Below are positions 1-7,169 of a stretch of DNA of 7,218 nucleotides, piece by piece. The notes below the pieces were generated by a model that saw only the letters and a list, made by a program, of their open reading frames with translations, searched no databases and was not told where the DNA came from. Within the stretch, counting starts at the first letter, position 1. Each line of letters begins with the position of its first letter. Where the stretch lies: assembly GCA_905193145.1 (NCBI GenBank), contig CAJJNP010000166.1, positions 1-7,218 on the forward strand. Reading direction: 5' to 3'. A program made the translations under genes and the position numbers. This DNA is from an uncultured Odoribacter sp. (lineage in GTDB: Bacteria > Bacteroidota > Bacteroidia > Bacteroidales > Marinifilaceae).

Positions 1-2
1 AT

Positions 3-239
3 CGTGATTTTGGTAATTTTGATATCCACGACCGTGTGAATTATGCAGTGGAAGAGTCGAAGATTTATTTTAACGAAGATAATTCTGCGATTATTCTGGA
101 TTTGAAGATTGATACCGAGATTTCTGCTGTGATGGATTATTTTGAGATTTTTCTCGGACGCATGTTACTGAGCAGAAAGGCTGCAGAATTTTTGAAGATT
201 AAATTTGAGTTGATCATCAACCAGCAGCGGTTGTTGTAA
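3..239 (+). CDS. C-terminal end of an unrecognised protein (partial)
   Basis: The frame is open from the left edge of the window to a TAA stop, giving about 78 residues, so the true start lies outside. The GTG at position 36 is only an internal valine codon. The visible part mixes likely beta-strand (IILDLKIDTEI) with a likely helix (the FLGRMLLSRKAAEFLKI stretch) and ends INQQRLL. I see no cysteine pair, transmembrane segment or catalytic motif. I do not recognise the family and assign no function. The stop is followed 16 bases later by a strong hairpin, which supports this being the genuine end of a gene. The coding call is fairly safe; identity is unknown. Confidence 0.7.
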   Translation, partial: RDFGNFDIHDRVNYAVEESKIYFNEDNSAIILDLKIDTEISAVMDYFEIFLGRMLLSRKAAEFLKIKFELIINQQRLL

Positions 240-254
240 GGAATTTAAAGAAAT

Positions 255-278
255 CAGCCTGACAGAGTTGTCAGGCTG
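255..278. terminator. Bidirectional hairpin terminator between convergent genes
   Basis: A perfect 10-base-pair stem (arms 255-264 and 269-278, CAGCCTGACA and its complement) encloses a four-base loop GAGT. It sits between the stop of the left partial gene (239) and the stop of the convergent DUF3127 gene (287). On the minus strand the stem is followed by a T-rich run (GATTTCTTT); on the plus strand the following TTATATTGTT is weaker. It probably ends transcription from both sides, better on the minus strand. Confidence 0.75.
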
Positions 279-286
279 TTATATTG

Positions 287-661
287 TTAAAAAGGAAGGT
301 CGTCAGCTTCGGGCATGGGAGGAATATCTTCGATACGATATTCCGGTACGGGAATGTCAGCCGGATTTTGTGGTTCCAGTTTTTCTATGCGCCATCCCTC
401 CAGGTTTGTGAAGTAGGAGGTCTGTCCCTTATTTTCCCATTTTCTTCCCCGGATGTTGAAATAGACTTTTATATTATCGTTCAGAGCGATGTTTTCAAGC
501 AAATCGCATCTGTCTTGTATCAGTTGTACTTTTACAAAATCATTCCATTGTGGATTTTTGTCATTTTCTACTTCGATGACAAATTCCCTTTTTTGAAACC
601 TGTCGCTGATATGCTGGGTTTCTTCTTTGAATATCAGTTTTCCGCTTATTTCGTAATTCAT
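287..661 (-). CDS. DUF3127 family protein with SSB-like C-terminal tip
   Basis: This 124-residue protein has no signal peptide and should be cytoplasmic. Residues 1-98 match my recollection of the DUF3127 family, which is largely restricted to Bacteroidota: a short beta-rich domain starting MNYEISGKLIFKEETQ, with a central KREFVIEVEN strand and a VYFNIRGRKW strand. This pattern is compatible with an OB fold. Residues 99-113 form a proline-rich, probably disordered linker, and the protein ends PPMPEADDLPF, very like the acidic DDIPF tip by which bacterial SSB recruits partner proteins. The domain plan (OB-like domain, flexible linker, acidic Asp-Asp-x-Pro-Phe tip) suggests single-stranded nucleic acid binding or mimicry of SSB; that is inference, as the family has no function I know to be established. 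It is transcribed alone, between a promoter box at 691-698 and the hairpin at 255-278. Confidence 0.85.
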   Translation of the reverse strand: MNYEISGKLIFKEETQHISDRFQKREFVIEVENDKNPQWNDFVKVQLIQDRCDLLENIALNDNIKVYFNIRGRKWENKGQTSYFTNLEGWRIEKLEPQNPADIPVPEYRIEDIPPMPEADDLPF

Positions 662-690
662 GTGGTTATAAGATTGAAATTTTTGCGGTG

Positions 691-698
691 CAAAAGTA
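691..698 (-). promoter_or_regulatory. Bacteroidetes -7 promoter box for the DUF3127 gene
   Basis: Read on the minus strand the sequence is TATACTTTTGC, containing TACTTTTG, a full match to the Bacteroidetes sigma factor -7 consensus TAnnTTTG. It lies about 30 bases upstream of the ATG. No good -33 TTG element is visible at the expected distance; the upstream segment there is a run of T. The position between the FKBP terminator and the DUF3127 start supports an independent promoter. Confidence 0.6.
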
Positions 699-743
699 TA
701 TAAAAAAAGCGGTATCGGGAAGCGAAATAGGGAAACGGGTATA

Positions 744-780
744 AATAAAAATGCGATGGATTGTCCATCGCATTTTTATT
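744..780. terminator. Strong rho-independent terminator downstream of the FKBP unit
   Basis: A perfect 17-base-pair inverted repeat (arms 744-760 and 764-780, GC core ATGCGATGGA) encloses the three-base loop TTG. The outer part of the stem is A/T, so both strands carry a U-tract after the GC core. It starts 12 bases beyond the stop codon of the minus-strand FKBP lipoprotein gene and separates that unit from the DUF3127 promoter, which lies further downstream in the same direction. Confidence 0.88.
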
Positions 781-792
781 GTTGTCTTATGG

Positions 793-1500
793 CTATTTAC
801 TAGCTGGAGCTTGTGGAGTAACGATATCCAACAGTTCAACTTCGAAAATCAAAGTTTCGTTCGGACCGATAGGACCGCTGCCTCTCTGACCGTATGCCTG
901 ATCAGCAGGAATGTAGATTTCCCATTTTGAACCAACAGGCATTTCTTTTAAAGATTTTGTCCAACCGGAGATGACGCGGTTTAAAGGAAATTCAGCCGGT
1001 TCGCCACGTTTGATGGATGAATCGAATTCAGTACCGTCAATCAAAGTTCCTTTGTAATGTACTTTTACAACATCAGTTTCAGCTGGTTTTGCTCCGTTTC
1101 CTTCTTTGATTACTTTGTATTGGATTCCGTCAACCAATTCTTTTACACCTTCTTTTTTAGCATTTTCTGCTAAGAATTTCTGTCCTTTCTCAAGATTGGC
1201 TTCTGCTTGTTTCATTGCCATTTGCTGGAAATAGTTGTTTAAATACATTTCCATTGCTTGTGGGTTGGCTTCTGTTTCTTTGCCTTGGAATGCTGTGTTC
1301 ATACCAGCCACAAGAGCTTCCATGTTTGCGTCTTTTAATCCCATGCGTTGCATTCCGGTGCCGTACATGAATCCTAGATAGTAGCTGGCGGTATCAGTAG
1401 CTGTTTTCAGATTTGCGGTAGTTTGTGTCATGGAGCCACTGTTACAGCTTGCAGCCAAAGCACCAACAGCCAAAGTCAGTAATAAGTTTTTAGCTTTCAT
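793..1500 (-). CDS. FKBP-type peptidyl-prolyl cis-trans isomerase, lipoprotein
   Basis: This enzyme catalyses cis-trans isomerisation of peptide bonds before proline and probably acts as a folding helper in the cell envelope. Residues 1-18 are a lipoprotein signal peptide ending in the lipobox LAASC, with Cys19 as the lipidated residue. The residues after it (NSGS) lack the acidic cluster that sends Bacteroides lipoproteins to the cell surface, so a periplasm-facing location is likely. Residues about 30-125 form a helical FKBP N-terminal dimerisation-type domain, and residues about 138-228 the FKBP catalytic domain. The usual pocket residues are all present: Tyr149, Phe159-Asp160, Phe171, Val176-Ile177, Trp180, Tyr203 and Phe219. 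The length of 235 residues is normal for an FkpA/Mip-like protein. It lies 37 bases downstream of a cytoplasmic paralogue, with no promoter box seen between them, so the two are probably co-transcribed. Confidence 0.93.
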   Translation of the reverse strand: MKAKNLLLTLAVGALAASCNSGSMTQTTANLKTATDTASYYLGFMYGTGMQRMGLKDANMEALVAGMNTAFQGKETEANPQAMEMYLNNYFQQMAMKQAEANLEKGQKFLAENAKKEGVKELVDGIQYKVIKEGNGAKPAETDVVKVHYKGTLIDGTEFDSSIKRGEPAEFPLNRVISGWTKSLKEMPVGSKWEIYIPADQAYGQRGSGPIGPNETLIFEVELLDIVTPQAPASK

Positions 1501-1537
1501 GCTTGAATAAATTTAGTTTGTAAATATTGATATTTAA

Positions 1538-2140
1538 TTATATAATCTCTAATAATTCAACATCGAAAATCAATGTTTCGTTGGGACCGATAGCTGCACC
1601 CGCACCATGTTGTCCGTAAGCCAGTTCAGACGGAATATACAATTGCCATTTTGAGCCTACTGACATGAGTTGTAGAGCTTCTACCCAGCCTGCAATAACT
1701 CCGCCTACCGGGAATTCTGCCGGTTCACCTCTGCGTATAGATGAATCGAATACTTGGCCATTGATTAAACGTCCTTCATAATGACATTTTACGGTATCGT
1801 TGGCTGTCGGTTTTGCTCCGGATCCCTCATTTAAGATTTTATACTGCAAACCGCTCTCCAAGGTTACTACTCCTTCACGAGTTTTATTTTCTGCCAGGAA
1901 TTTTTCTCCAGCTTCTTTGGCTTCTTTTCCCTTTTCATTTTGTATTTTTTCGAAATAGGTCTGGAGTATATTGTTTGCTTCGTCTGGCATAATCTCCGGC
2001 ATTTGACCAGCAAATACACTGTTCATTGCATCGTTGAATGCTTCTTGGTTGATGGTTTTTATTCCGGATGATATCAAGTTGCTTGCGATACTTAATCCAA
2101 GGCTGTAGCTGACTTTGTCAATTTCGTTTGTGTATTTCAT
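1538..2140 (-). CDS. fklB: FklB-like FKBP-type peptidyl-prolyl isomerase, cytoplasmic
   Basis: This 200-residue proline isomerase resembles E. coli FklB (FKBP22) throughout, including the SSxxRGEPAEFPV block, the GVIxGWxEALxLMxVGSKW block and the ELAYGxxGAGAxI loop. Residues 1-95 are the helical N-terminal domain, which in relatives forms a V-shaped dimer; residues about 108-200 are the FKBP domain. Pocket residues are intact: Tyr121, Phe131-Asp132, Phe143, Val148-Ile149, Trp152, Tyr175 and Phe192. There is no signal peptide. An in-frame TAA lies 13 bases before the ATG with no other start codon between, so the start is fixed and the protein should be cytoplasmic. It is the first gene of a two-gene unit with the lipoprotein FKBP. 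The symbol is by similarity from memory. Confidence 0.93.
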   Translation of the reverse strand: MKYTNEIDKVSYSLGLSIASNLISSGIKTINQEAFNDAMNSVFAGQMPEIMPDEANNILQTYFEKIQNEKGKEAKEAGEKFLAENKTREGVVTLESGLQYKILNEGSGAKPTANDTVKCHYEGRLINGQVFDSSIRRGEPAEFPVGGVIAGWVEALQLMSVGSKWQLYIPSELAYGQHGAGAAIGPNETLIFDVELLEII

Positions 2141-2315
2141 TATTATATTTAATTAGATTTATTAATTACGCGCAAATATATTAGATTTTACGAAATATAG
2201 GAAAGAAAGGTGCGGTGAAAAAAATATTCCTTTTAATATCACCCTATTTGTTGTGTTTGTCGCTTTTGTAATGAATGGATGAAGAGGATTTGTTATGAGT
2301 AATGATATTTAATGT
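2141..2315. other. Divergent intergenic region
   Basis: This 175-base A/T-rich region separates the minus-strand FKBP unit from the plus-strand protease pair. It holds the FKBP promoter box (2173-2180). For the plus strand I see several TTTG triplet-plus-G sites (2247-2250, 2256-2259, 2265-2268) but none in a proper TAnnTTTG context, so the protease promoter is not identified. An imperfect inverted repeat, GGTGA at 2214-2218 and TCACC at 2239-2243, is present between the two transcription units but is too short to call an operator. Confidence 0.5.
2173..2180 (-). promoter_or_regulatory. Bacteroidetes -7 promoter box for the FKBP operon
   Basis: On the minus strand the sequence reads TAATATATTTGCGCG, containing TATATTTG, an exact fit to TAnnTTTG. 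It lies about 33 bases before the ATG of the FklB-like gene. A matching -33 TTG is not clear at 19-21 bases upstream. It is the only good box seen ahead of this two-gene unit, so it probably drives both. Confidence 0.55.
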
Positions 2316-4544
2316 ATGATATTGAATATGTTGTATAAGTTTTTTTGTTGTATTTTCGGATTGTTTCTTACAATTCCGTTGTGTGGACAGACTGAAGTGA
2401 TTCGGGGGTTGTTTACAACTTATCGAGAAAAAGACAAGATATTGTGGGCTATCCCTCAGTATGTTTTAGGGCGTGATATGAGCCTGACGACAACTATTAT
2501 TGAAGCTGCAGATCGTCCCAATAAGTCTGCTGATGATAAATTTGGCTATATTGGAGATCGTTTTGGTCCTAATATTATTCGTTTTGAAAAAGATGATGAT
2601 TTTGTAGTTGTAAAGCAAGTTGGGGATTATGTTGCGGGACTTGATGAAAGTCTGCAAAAGAAGGTTTATTCTGAGGGGGTAGAGCCTATTGTTTTGCAAA
2701 AATTTAAAGTGATAGATTATAAGGAAGAGGGTGTTGTGATTGATGTGACTCAATGGTTGGAAAAAGGGAAGTTGTGGAGTTTGAGACCTTTTTTCTTTTT
2801 GCTGGGATTGGGAAGTGAACAGTCTCAGACAATAACAGAAATTGTCGGTTTGTCGAATGGAGTGATTGTGCGTTCAGAAAGGGTGTATGGTGGTCTGAGT
2901 ATGATGTCAGGGGAGGGATCGAAAGAGCAGACTCGCTGGAAAATAGGTTGTTGCTTGAATCTTTTGCCAGAAGATTTGATGTCGGTACGTTATGCTTCGC
3001 CCAATGTGGGATATTTTGAAGTGCCATATTCTCAGTTTAAGGAGCATACATTGAGTTTGGAGAAGAAGAAGGCTATACAGCGATGGCGTTTGGAGGTTGC
3101 AGATAAGGATACTGCAAGATATAAGCGTGGTGAGTTGGTGGAGCCAAAACAAAAGATAATCATGTATGTGGATAGAAAGTTCCCTCAACAGTGGTGGCCG
3201 TATGTTTTGAAGGCTGTTAATAATTGGAATGCTGTGTTTGAGCGTTGCGGTTTTAAGAATGCTATAGAGGGAAAGGTTGCTCCTGATTCTGCAGAATACG
3301 TGTTGGATAATGCAGCATTATCTTGGATTGTTTATAAAATCGGTTCCATGGAGAATGCTTATGGGCGTTCTTATGTGGATTTTCGGACCGGGGAGATATT
3401 AAGTTGTCATATCGCAATATTTCATTCTGTATTTAAAATGTTATGTAAATGGTATGTGGCACAATTAGGAAAAGAGCCTGAGCAGTTGACAGATGATGTA
3501 TTGGGTAAGTTATTAGAAATGGTTGTGACTCATGAGGTGGGGCATACGTTAGGTTTGACACATAATTTTTATGGAAGTTCTCTTTATGAAGTTGCAGAAT
3601 TGAGAGATTCTGTTTTGATGAGTAAACTACGTCATGGTAGTTCAATAATGGATTATATGCGGCTTAATTATGCAGTGAGTGAGGAAGATGGTTTTTCTAT
3701 AGAAAGTTGTATTCCACAAATAGGAGCTTATGATTCATTGGCTATTGAGTGGGGATATCGTTGTTTCCCTGGTTGTACTCCTAAGGAGGAAGCCATACAA
3801 TTGGAATCTTGGGTTGATGAGAAACAGTTGGAGAGAAGGTATCGTTTCCAAGATGCTTTTACTACAATGCCTGAGGCTCAAGCAGAAGATTTGGGGCGAG
3901 TGTCATTGGAAACAGCGCATATTGGCATGGGGAAACTTTTTAAATTAGGTGTTGTATCCCCCCATATTGAAAAATGGGGAATAGGGGCATGGTCAGTTGC
4001 AGAAAATAGAAACAATGGAGTGCGTGAGCAGTATTCTGAGTATTTAAATCAGGCTTTATGTTACATTGGAGGATGTCGGAAATGTTGGGGAAAAGCTTCT
4101 TGTAAATTGTTGCCAGTGTCTAAGGGGGAGCAGCAAATGGCTTTGGCGTTTTTGCAGACATATGCGTTATCAAGAACTGGTGAATGGCCATTGGAATGGC
4201 GGGAAGAGTGGGGACGAATGGTCGTTGATGGATTAGTATTTAGATCTAGGTATGTTGCGGACTGTGAACGTAATGGTATTGGAGAATATGCTGTATCGGA
4301 ATATTTGGATGCTGTTGTAGATATGTTGCTGGCTGAGGATATGGATAGTGCTTGGGGACGTTTTTTGATTTGGAGATATACAGAGAGTATTTCCGATTTT
4401 ATGAAAGCAGAAGGGGGAAGGTATCCGGAAGTTGCCGTATTGTTAAGAAATGGTTTGCAAAAGATGGTACATAGCGTGAGAACATATCGCGGAGCATTTT
4501 GGGATAGTTGGAAAAATAATGTAAACTTGATAATGGAAATGTGA
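2316..4544 (+). CDS. Secreted zinc metalloprotease of the DUF5118/DUF5117/DUF4953 type
   Basis: A probable exported metzincin-like protease of 742 residues. Residues 1-24 are a signal peptide (hydrophobic core FFCCIFGLFLTIPL, likely cut between Gly24 and Gln25). ATG at 2328 (Met5) is an equally plausible start and keeps the signal. Residues about 30-70 (KDKILWAIPQYVLGRDMSL) fit the DUF5118-like start, about 70-260 the DUF5117-like region (GDRFGPNIIRFEKDDD, VVIDVTQWL), and about 280-600 the catalytic DUF4953-like region. The zinc site is intact: HEVGHTLGLTH at 406-416 gives ligands His406, His410, His416 and catalytic Glu407, and the Met-turn SIMDY places Met445 29 residues further on. It is shorter than the 800-1000 residues I remember for this family. 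The mature part has 13 cysteines, including a cluster at 582, 587, 590 and 596. Its stop overlaps the start of the next gene by one base. The substrate is unknown. Confidence 0.87.
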   Translation: MILNMLYKFFCCIFGLFLTIPLCGQTEVIRGLFTTYREKDKILWAIPQYVLGRDMSLTTTIIEAADRPNKSADDKFGYIGDRFGPNIIRFEKDDDFVVVKQVGDYVAGLDESLQKKVYSEGVEPIVLQKFKVIDYKEEGVVIDVTQWLEKGKLWSLRPFFFLLGLGSEQSQTITEIVGLSNGVIVRSERVYGGLSMMSGEGSKEQTRWKIGCCLNLLPEDLMSVRYASPNVGYFEVPYSQFKEHTLSLEKKKAIQRWRLEVADKDTARYKRGELVEPKQKIIMYVDRKFPQQWWPYVLKAVNNWNAVFERCGFKNAIEGKVAPDSAEYVLDNAALSWIVYKIGSMENAYGRSYVDFRTGEILSCHIAIFHSVFKMLCKWYVAQLGKEPEQLTDDVLGKLLEMVVTHEVGHTLGLTHNFYGSSLYEVAELRDSVLMSKLRHGSSIMDYMRLNYAVSEEDGFSIESCIPQIGAYDSLAIEWGYRCFPGCTPKEEAIQLESWVDEKQLERRYRFQDAFTTMPEAQAEDLGRVSLETAHIGMGKLFKLGVVSPHIEKWGIGAWSVAENRNNGVREQYSEYLNQALCYIGGCRKCWGKASCKLLPVSKGEQQMALAFLQTYALSRTGEWPLEWREEWGRMVVDGLVFRSRYVADCERNGIGEYAVSEYLDAVVDMLLAEDMDSAWGRFLIWRYTESISDFMKAEGGRYPEVAVLLRNGLQKMVHSVRTYRGAFWDSWKNNVNLIMEM

Positions 4545-6439
4545 TGAATTTGAAAGTATTATTGTTTATTATTTGTTTGTGTAGCTCTTGGTGTGGATTG
4601 TTAAATGAGGTGAGAGCTCAAGATAAGCATGCAGACGAAAATATAGTTGCAGGTGGTTTGTTGCCTGTATATAAGTTTGATGATAAGATTTATCTTTTGA
4701 TAGCAGAAGAATTATTGAATCGAGAGTTTATAATCACAGCTCAAGTAGATAAAGGCAAGGGGAAACATGGTGAATTATTAGAGTCTAAAGGAGTTTTTTT
4801 ATTGAGATCCGGCAAAGGTATGAATTTGGATGTTTGTGATGTGACGGTGACGGAACAAGTAACAAAAAATGATAGACTTTCTGATAATTTGGAAATAGAA
4901 TTGAAGGGATTGAAGTCGTCTCAAGAAATTTGGACGGTAGATAGGCGTATGGGGAGTGGTTATCTGGTTGAAATTACGGAGTGGCTTAAGGAACCGGGAG
5001 AATGGTATTGTTTTGATAATTCTTTACGGATATCAAGTTTCGAGAAACCTGAGGTATTGGATGTTACAGCTTTGGAAAGTGGAGTTTGTTTTAGAGTACG
5101 ACATTGTGTGCATGCCAGTTATAAACAGGGAATCGTGGAGATGGCGGCAGAGAATGGGGTAACATATGTTGATATTTCGGTGGCATTTAAATTACTTCCG
5201 AAAAATAATGGAAAAACGGTTGTTATGTATCCTGATAGTCCATTCCGAACACAAGAAATGGTGGATTATGGAGTTAGTCCATTTGGGAGTGTGAAATGTA
5301 GTAGAGGAGTTCATTGGGAGATTTCGAAGGAGGCTCCTTTAAAAATAAGTGTTGATGGTAGTATGCCACCGGTTTATATCAGGGGAGTGCAGAATGCAAT
5401 AGCTAAAATAATGCAAAGAATAGGAATCGCAGATTGTATTGTATTGGAATCGAAAAATCAGCCACTAAATGCAATGGATCAATGTGGAATAGGATTTATG
5501 GGGAATGAGGATGAATTATTTGTAAGGTGTGTGGCACATCCTGCGACGGGGCATTTGTTGTTTGGACGTATGTTGGTTGGAGAAAAAGATATAAATGAAA
5601 AAATTGTACGTTGGCAGTTGAGTAATATGGTGAGAGATTGTGATGGAAAGTGGGAAATGAGTACAAAGGAGTATGCATACGAGAAGTGTATAGAAGAGGA
5701 AATTATGCAAGGGTTACTGATATTGTTGGGTGTTGATGAAGCAAAGTTGAAAAGTGGAGTTGCGGAAGATGATGTATGGAATTCATTGCGTTATGTATAT
5801 GCTGGAGATTGGACTGGGTTAATGGCAAAAGAGGAGAAAATGAGTGATCGTGATTTGTGGGAAAAGTTTGTTCTGTTACGTAGTGAACGTAAAGAATTGT
5901 TAGAACAACTGAGCTTTGAGTCTGTGCTTGATTACTATCAGCAATGTTTGATTTTAGAGGAGGATGAATACATATCTGTTTTTAAACGAGGAAAATGGGA
6001 AGAAGGTGACGTGAAGTGTTTATTGGAATTATTGGAAGAGAGTGCTTCGGGATATTTTGCTACTGATTATATTCGTGAAAATATGTTTGGCCGGGATGCA
6101 AGAGAAACTAGAGATGGCTTGATGAGAATATGGGGTGAATTTTTTAATCTTAATAGATGGTTGGAATGGGCTCGAAAGCAAAATAGTCATGAAATATTTT
6201 GTGTGTTGGAAGGTGAATTAGAAAATTGGTTGAATGAGAGGAAGCGGCATAGGTCGCAAACTTCTGCAGAAATGATGGTGTGGAGGTCCTTTGGTGATGC
6301 TTTGGAAAAGCAGTTGGAGTCGTGTCGGGATGCTATAAATTATGGTAGTGGTGTAGCAGAGAATAAAGTGTTATCTTGTTGGGAATCATTGTATACAAGA
6401 TGGATGGAGAGCAAAAGTAAGTCAAGAATTAAACAATGA
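4544..6439 (+). CDS. Secreted pseudo-metalloprotease, paralogue of the upstream gene
   Basis: A 631-residue exported protein. The ATG at 4544 shares its A with the TGA stop of the upstream gene (TGATG), the usual form of translational coupling; a GTG three bases earlier would add only one residue. The signal peptide runs to about residue 25, with cleavage after VRA and before Gln26. The N-terminal part parallels the upstream protease: YKFDDKIYLLIAEELLNREF matches its YREKDKILWAIPQYVLGRDM, and VEITEWL matches VIDVTQWL. KISVDGSMPP (267-276) parallels KIIMYVDRKFP, and PATGHLLF (333-340) parallels FRTGEILS. At the expected zinc site, 385-395, it reads EEIMQGLLILL, with none of the three histidines, and I find no HExxH anywhere. 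It is therefore probably catalytically dead. The C-terminal half from about 420 is helix-rich and unrecognised. The mature protein has about 15 cysteines. A partner, inhibitor or binding subunit for the upstream protease is plausible but inferred. Confidence 0.85.
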   Translation: MNLKVLLFIICLCSSWCGLLNEVRAQDKHADENIVAGGLLPVYKFDDKIYLLIAEELLNREFIITAQVDKGKGKHGELLESKGVFLLRSGKGMNLDVCDVTVTEQVTKNDRLSDNLEIELKGLKSSQEIWTVDRRMGSGYLVEITEWLKEPGEWYCFDNSLRISSFEKPEVLDVTALESGVCFRVRHCVHASYKQGIVEMAAENGVTYVDISVAFKLLPKNNGKTVVMYPDSPFRTQEMVDYGVSPFGSVKCSRGVHWEISKEAPLKISVDGSMPPVYIRGVQNAIAKIMQRIGIADCIVLESKNQPLNAMDQCGIGFMGNEDELFVRCVAHPATGHLLFGRMLVGEKDINEKIVRWQLSNMVRDCDGKWEMSTKEYAYEKCIEEEIMQGLLILLGVDEAKLKSGVAEDDVWNSLRYVYAGDWTGLMAKEEKMSDRDLWEKFVLLRSERKELLEQLSFESVLDYYQQCLILEEDEYISVFKRGKWEEGDVKCLLELLEESASGYFATDYIRENMFGRDARETRDGLMRIWGEFFNLNRWLEWARKQNSHEIFCVLEGELENWLNERKRHRSQTSAEMMVWRSFGDALEKQLESCRDAINYGSGVAENKVLSCWESLYTRWMESKSKSRIKQ

Positions 6440-6448
6440 TTATTGCAC

Positions 6449-7099
6449 TTACAGTATTTTCCCATCTTGTAGAAATATTGTTAGGTCGGACATGTTTGCT
6501 AATTCTTGATCATGTGTGACAATTACAAAGGTTTGCTTTAGTTCATCACGGAGGTTGAAAAACAATTGATGTAGCTCATGTTTGGTATGTGTGTCAAGGT
6601 TGCCAGAGGGCTCATCTGCCAAAATTACTTTGGGTGAATTGATGAGTGCACGAGCAATAGATACTCGTTGTTGTTCACCTCCGGATAATTCTGCCGGTTT
6701 GTGCATTGCCCGTTCTTTAAGCTTTAGTAGTTCTAATAGTTTTAGAGCTTTTTTTTCAGCATTTTTTTTGTTCTCTCCTTTGATCCATGCTGGAATACAG
6801 ATGTTTTCAAGTGCTGTAAATTCTGGCAAAAGGTGGTGGAATTGGAATACAAATCCGATGTTTTGGTTACGAAATGCAGCTAAACGATTCTGCGAAAATT
6901 GCGCAACATTTTGATTGTCATATAAAACCTCTCCGTTTTCGGGAAGATCTAAGGTCCCTAGAATATGCAATAAAGTGCTTTTTCCGGCACCGCTTGCACC
7001 GGTAATACTCACAATTTTATGTTCAGGTATAATGAGGTCAATCCCTTTTAGTACTTCTAATGTTCCGTAACTCTTATGGATGTTTTTAATTTCAATCAC
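6449..7099 (-). CDS. lolD: LolD-like lipoprotein-releasing ABC transporter ATPase
   Basis: This 216-residue ATP-binding subunit would hydrolyse ATP at the inner membrane to release lipoproteins to the carrier LolA, with LolC/LolE-type membrane partners that are not in this window. All ABC motifs are intact: Walker [10 protein letters not shown] at 34-42, Q-loop Gln86, signature LSGGE at 138-142, Walker B VILADE at 158-163, D-loop SGNLD at 165-169, and switch His196. The stretch [17 protein letters not shown] after the Q-loop is closely LolD-like and argues against the MacB or FtsE branches. The start is GTG: an in-frame TAG lies upstream with no ATG between, and the N-terminus [12 protein letters not shown] is typical. 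It converges on the pseudo-protease gene with only 9 bases between the two stops. The specific substrate rests on similarity. Confidence 0.88.
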   Translation of the reverse strand: MIEIKNIHKSYGTLEVLKGIDLIIPEHKIVSITGASGAGKSTLLHILGTLDLPENGEVLYDNQNVAQFSQNRLAAFRNQNIGFVFQFHHLLPEFTALENICIPAWIKGENKKNAEKKALKLLELLKLKERAMHKPAELSGGEQQRVSIARALINSPKVILADEPSGNLDTHTKHELHQLFFNLRDELKQTFVIVTHDQELANMSDLTIFLQDGKIL

Positions 7100-7121
7100 A
7101 ATTCTTCTTTTTTTTATGGGC

Positions 7122-7129
7122 TAAAGATA
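7122..7129 (-). promoter_or_regulatory. Possible -7 promoter box for lolD
   Basis: On the minus strand the sequence is TATCTTTA, one mismatch from TAnnTTTG (final A for G), about 22 bases before the GTG start. No -33 TTG is visible at the right distance. The placement in the leader fits, but the match alone is weak in such A/T-rich DNA. Confidence 0.3.
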
Positions 7130-7169
7130 GTTATTTTGTTTTATGATTATTGTTGTATCTATCTAAAAT

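Noticed and set aside
36..38. GTG as a true start of the leftmost gene
   Set aside because: The frame continues open to the window edge without a stop, and no leader or promoter precedes the GTG.
284..703. A 139-codon plus-strand frame opposite the DUF3127 gene
   Set aside because: It is antisense to a gene recognised by family, and its phenylalanine/isoleucine-rich translation looks like a mirror of that gene, not a real membrane protein.
2214..2243. Imperfect inverted repeat GGTGA...TCACC as an operator
   Set aside because: Only five base pairs are firm, the inner A/T pairing is out of register, and such repeats are common by chance in A/T-rich intergenic DNA.
2466..3645. Four minus-strand frames of 70-107 codons under the metalloprotease gene
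   Set aside because: They lie opposite a protein with an intact HExxHxxGxxH motif and signal peptide, overlap one another, and have low-complexity translations.
4541..4543. GTG as the start of the pseudo-protease gene
   Set aside because: The adjacent ATG at 4544 gives the standard TGATG coupling and a normal signal peptide; GTG adds only one residue.
5496..5710. Two overlapping minus-strand frames opposite the pseudo-protease gene
   Set aside because: They overlap each other in different frames and show no family pattern; they reflect the A/T-rich codon use of the real gene.
6187..6201. HEIFC in the pseudo-protease as a relic zinc motif
   Set aside because: The second histidine is missing, there is no downstream glycine/histidine, and it lies far beyond the position equivalent to the catalytic site.
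6582..6914. A 110-codon plus-strand frame within lolD
   Set aside because: It is antisense to an ABC ATPase with every motif intact; its serine-rich translation is a shadow.
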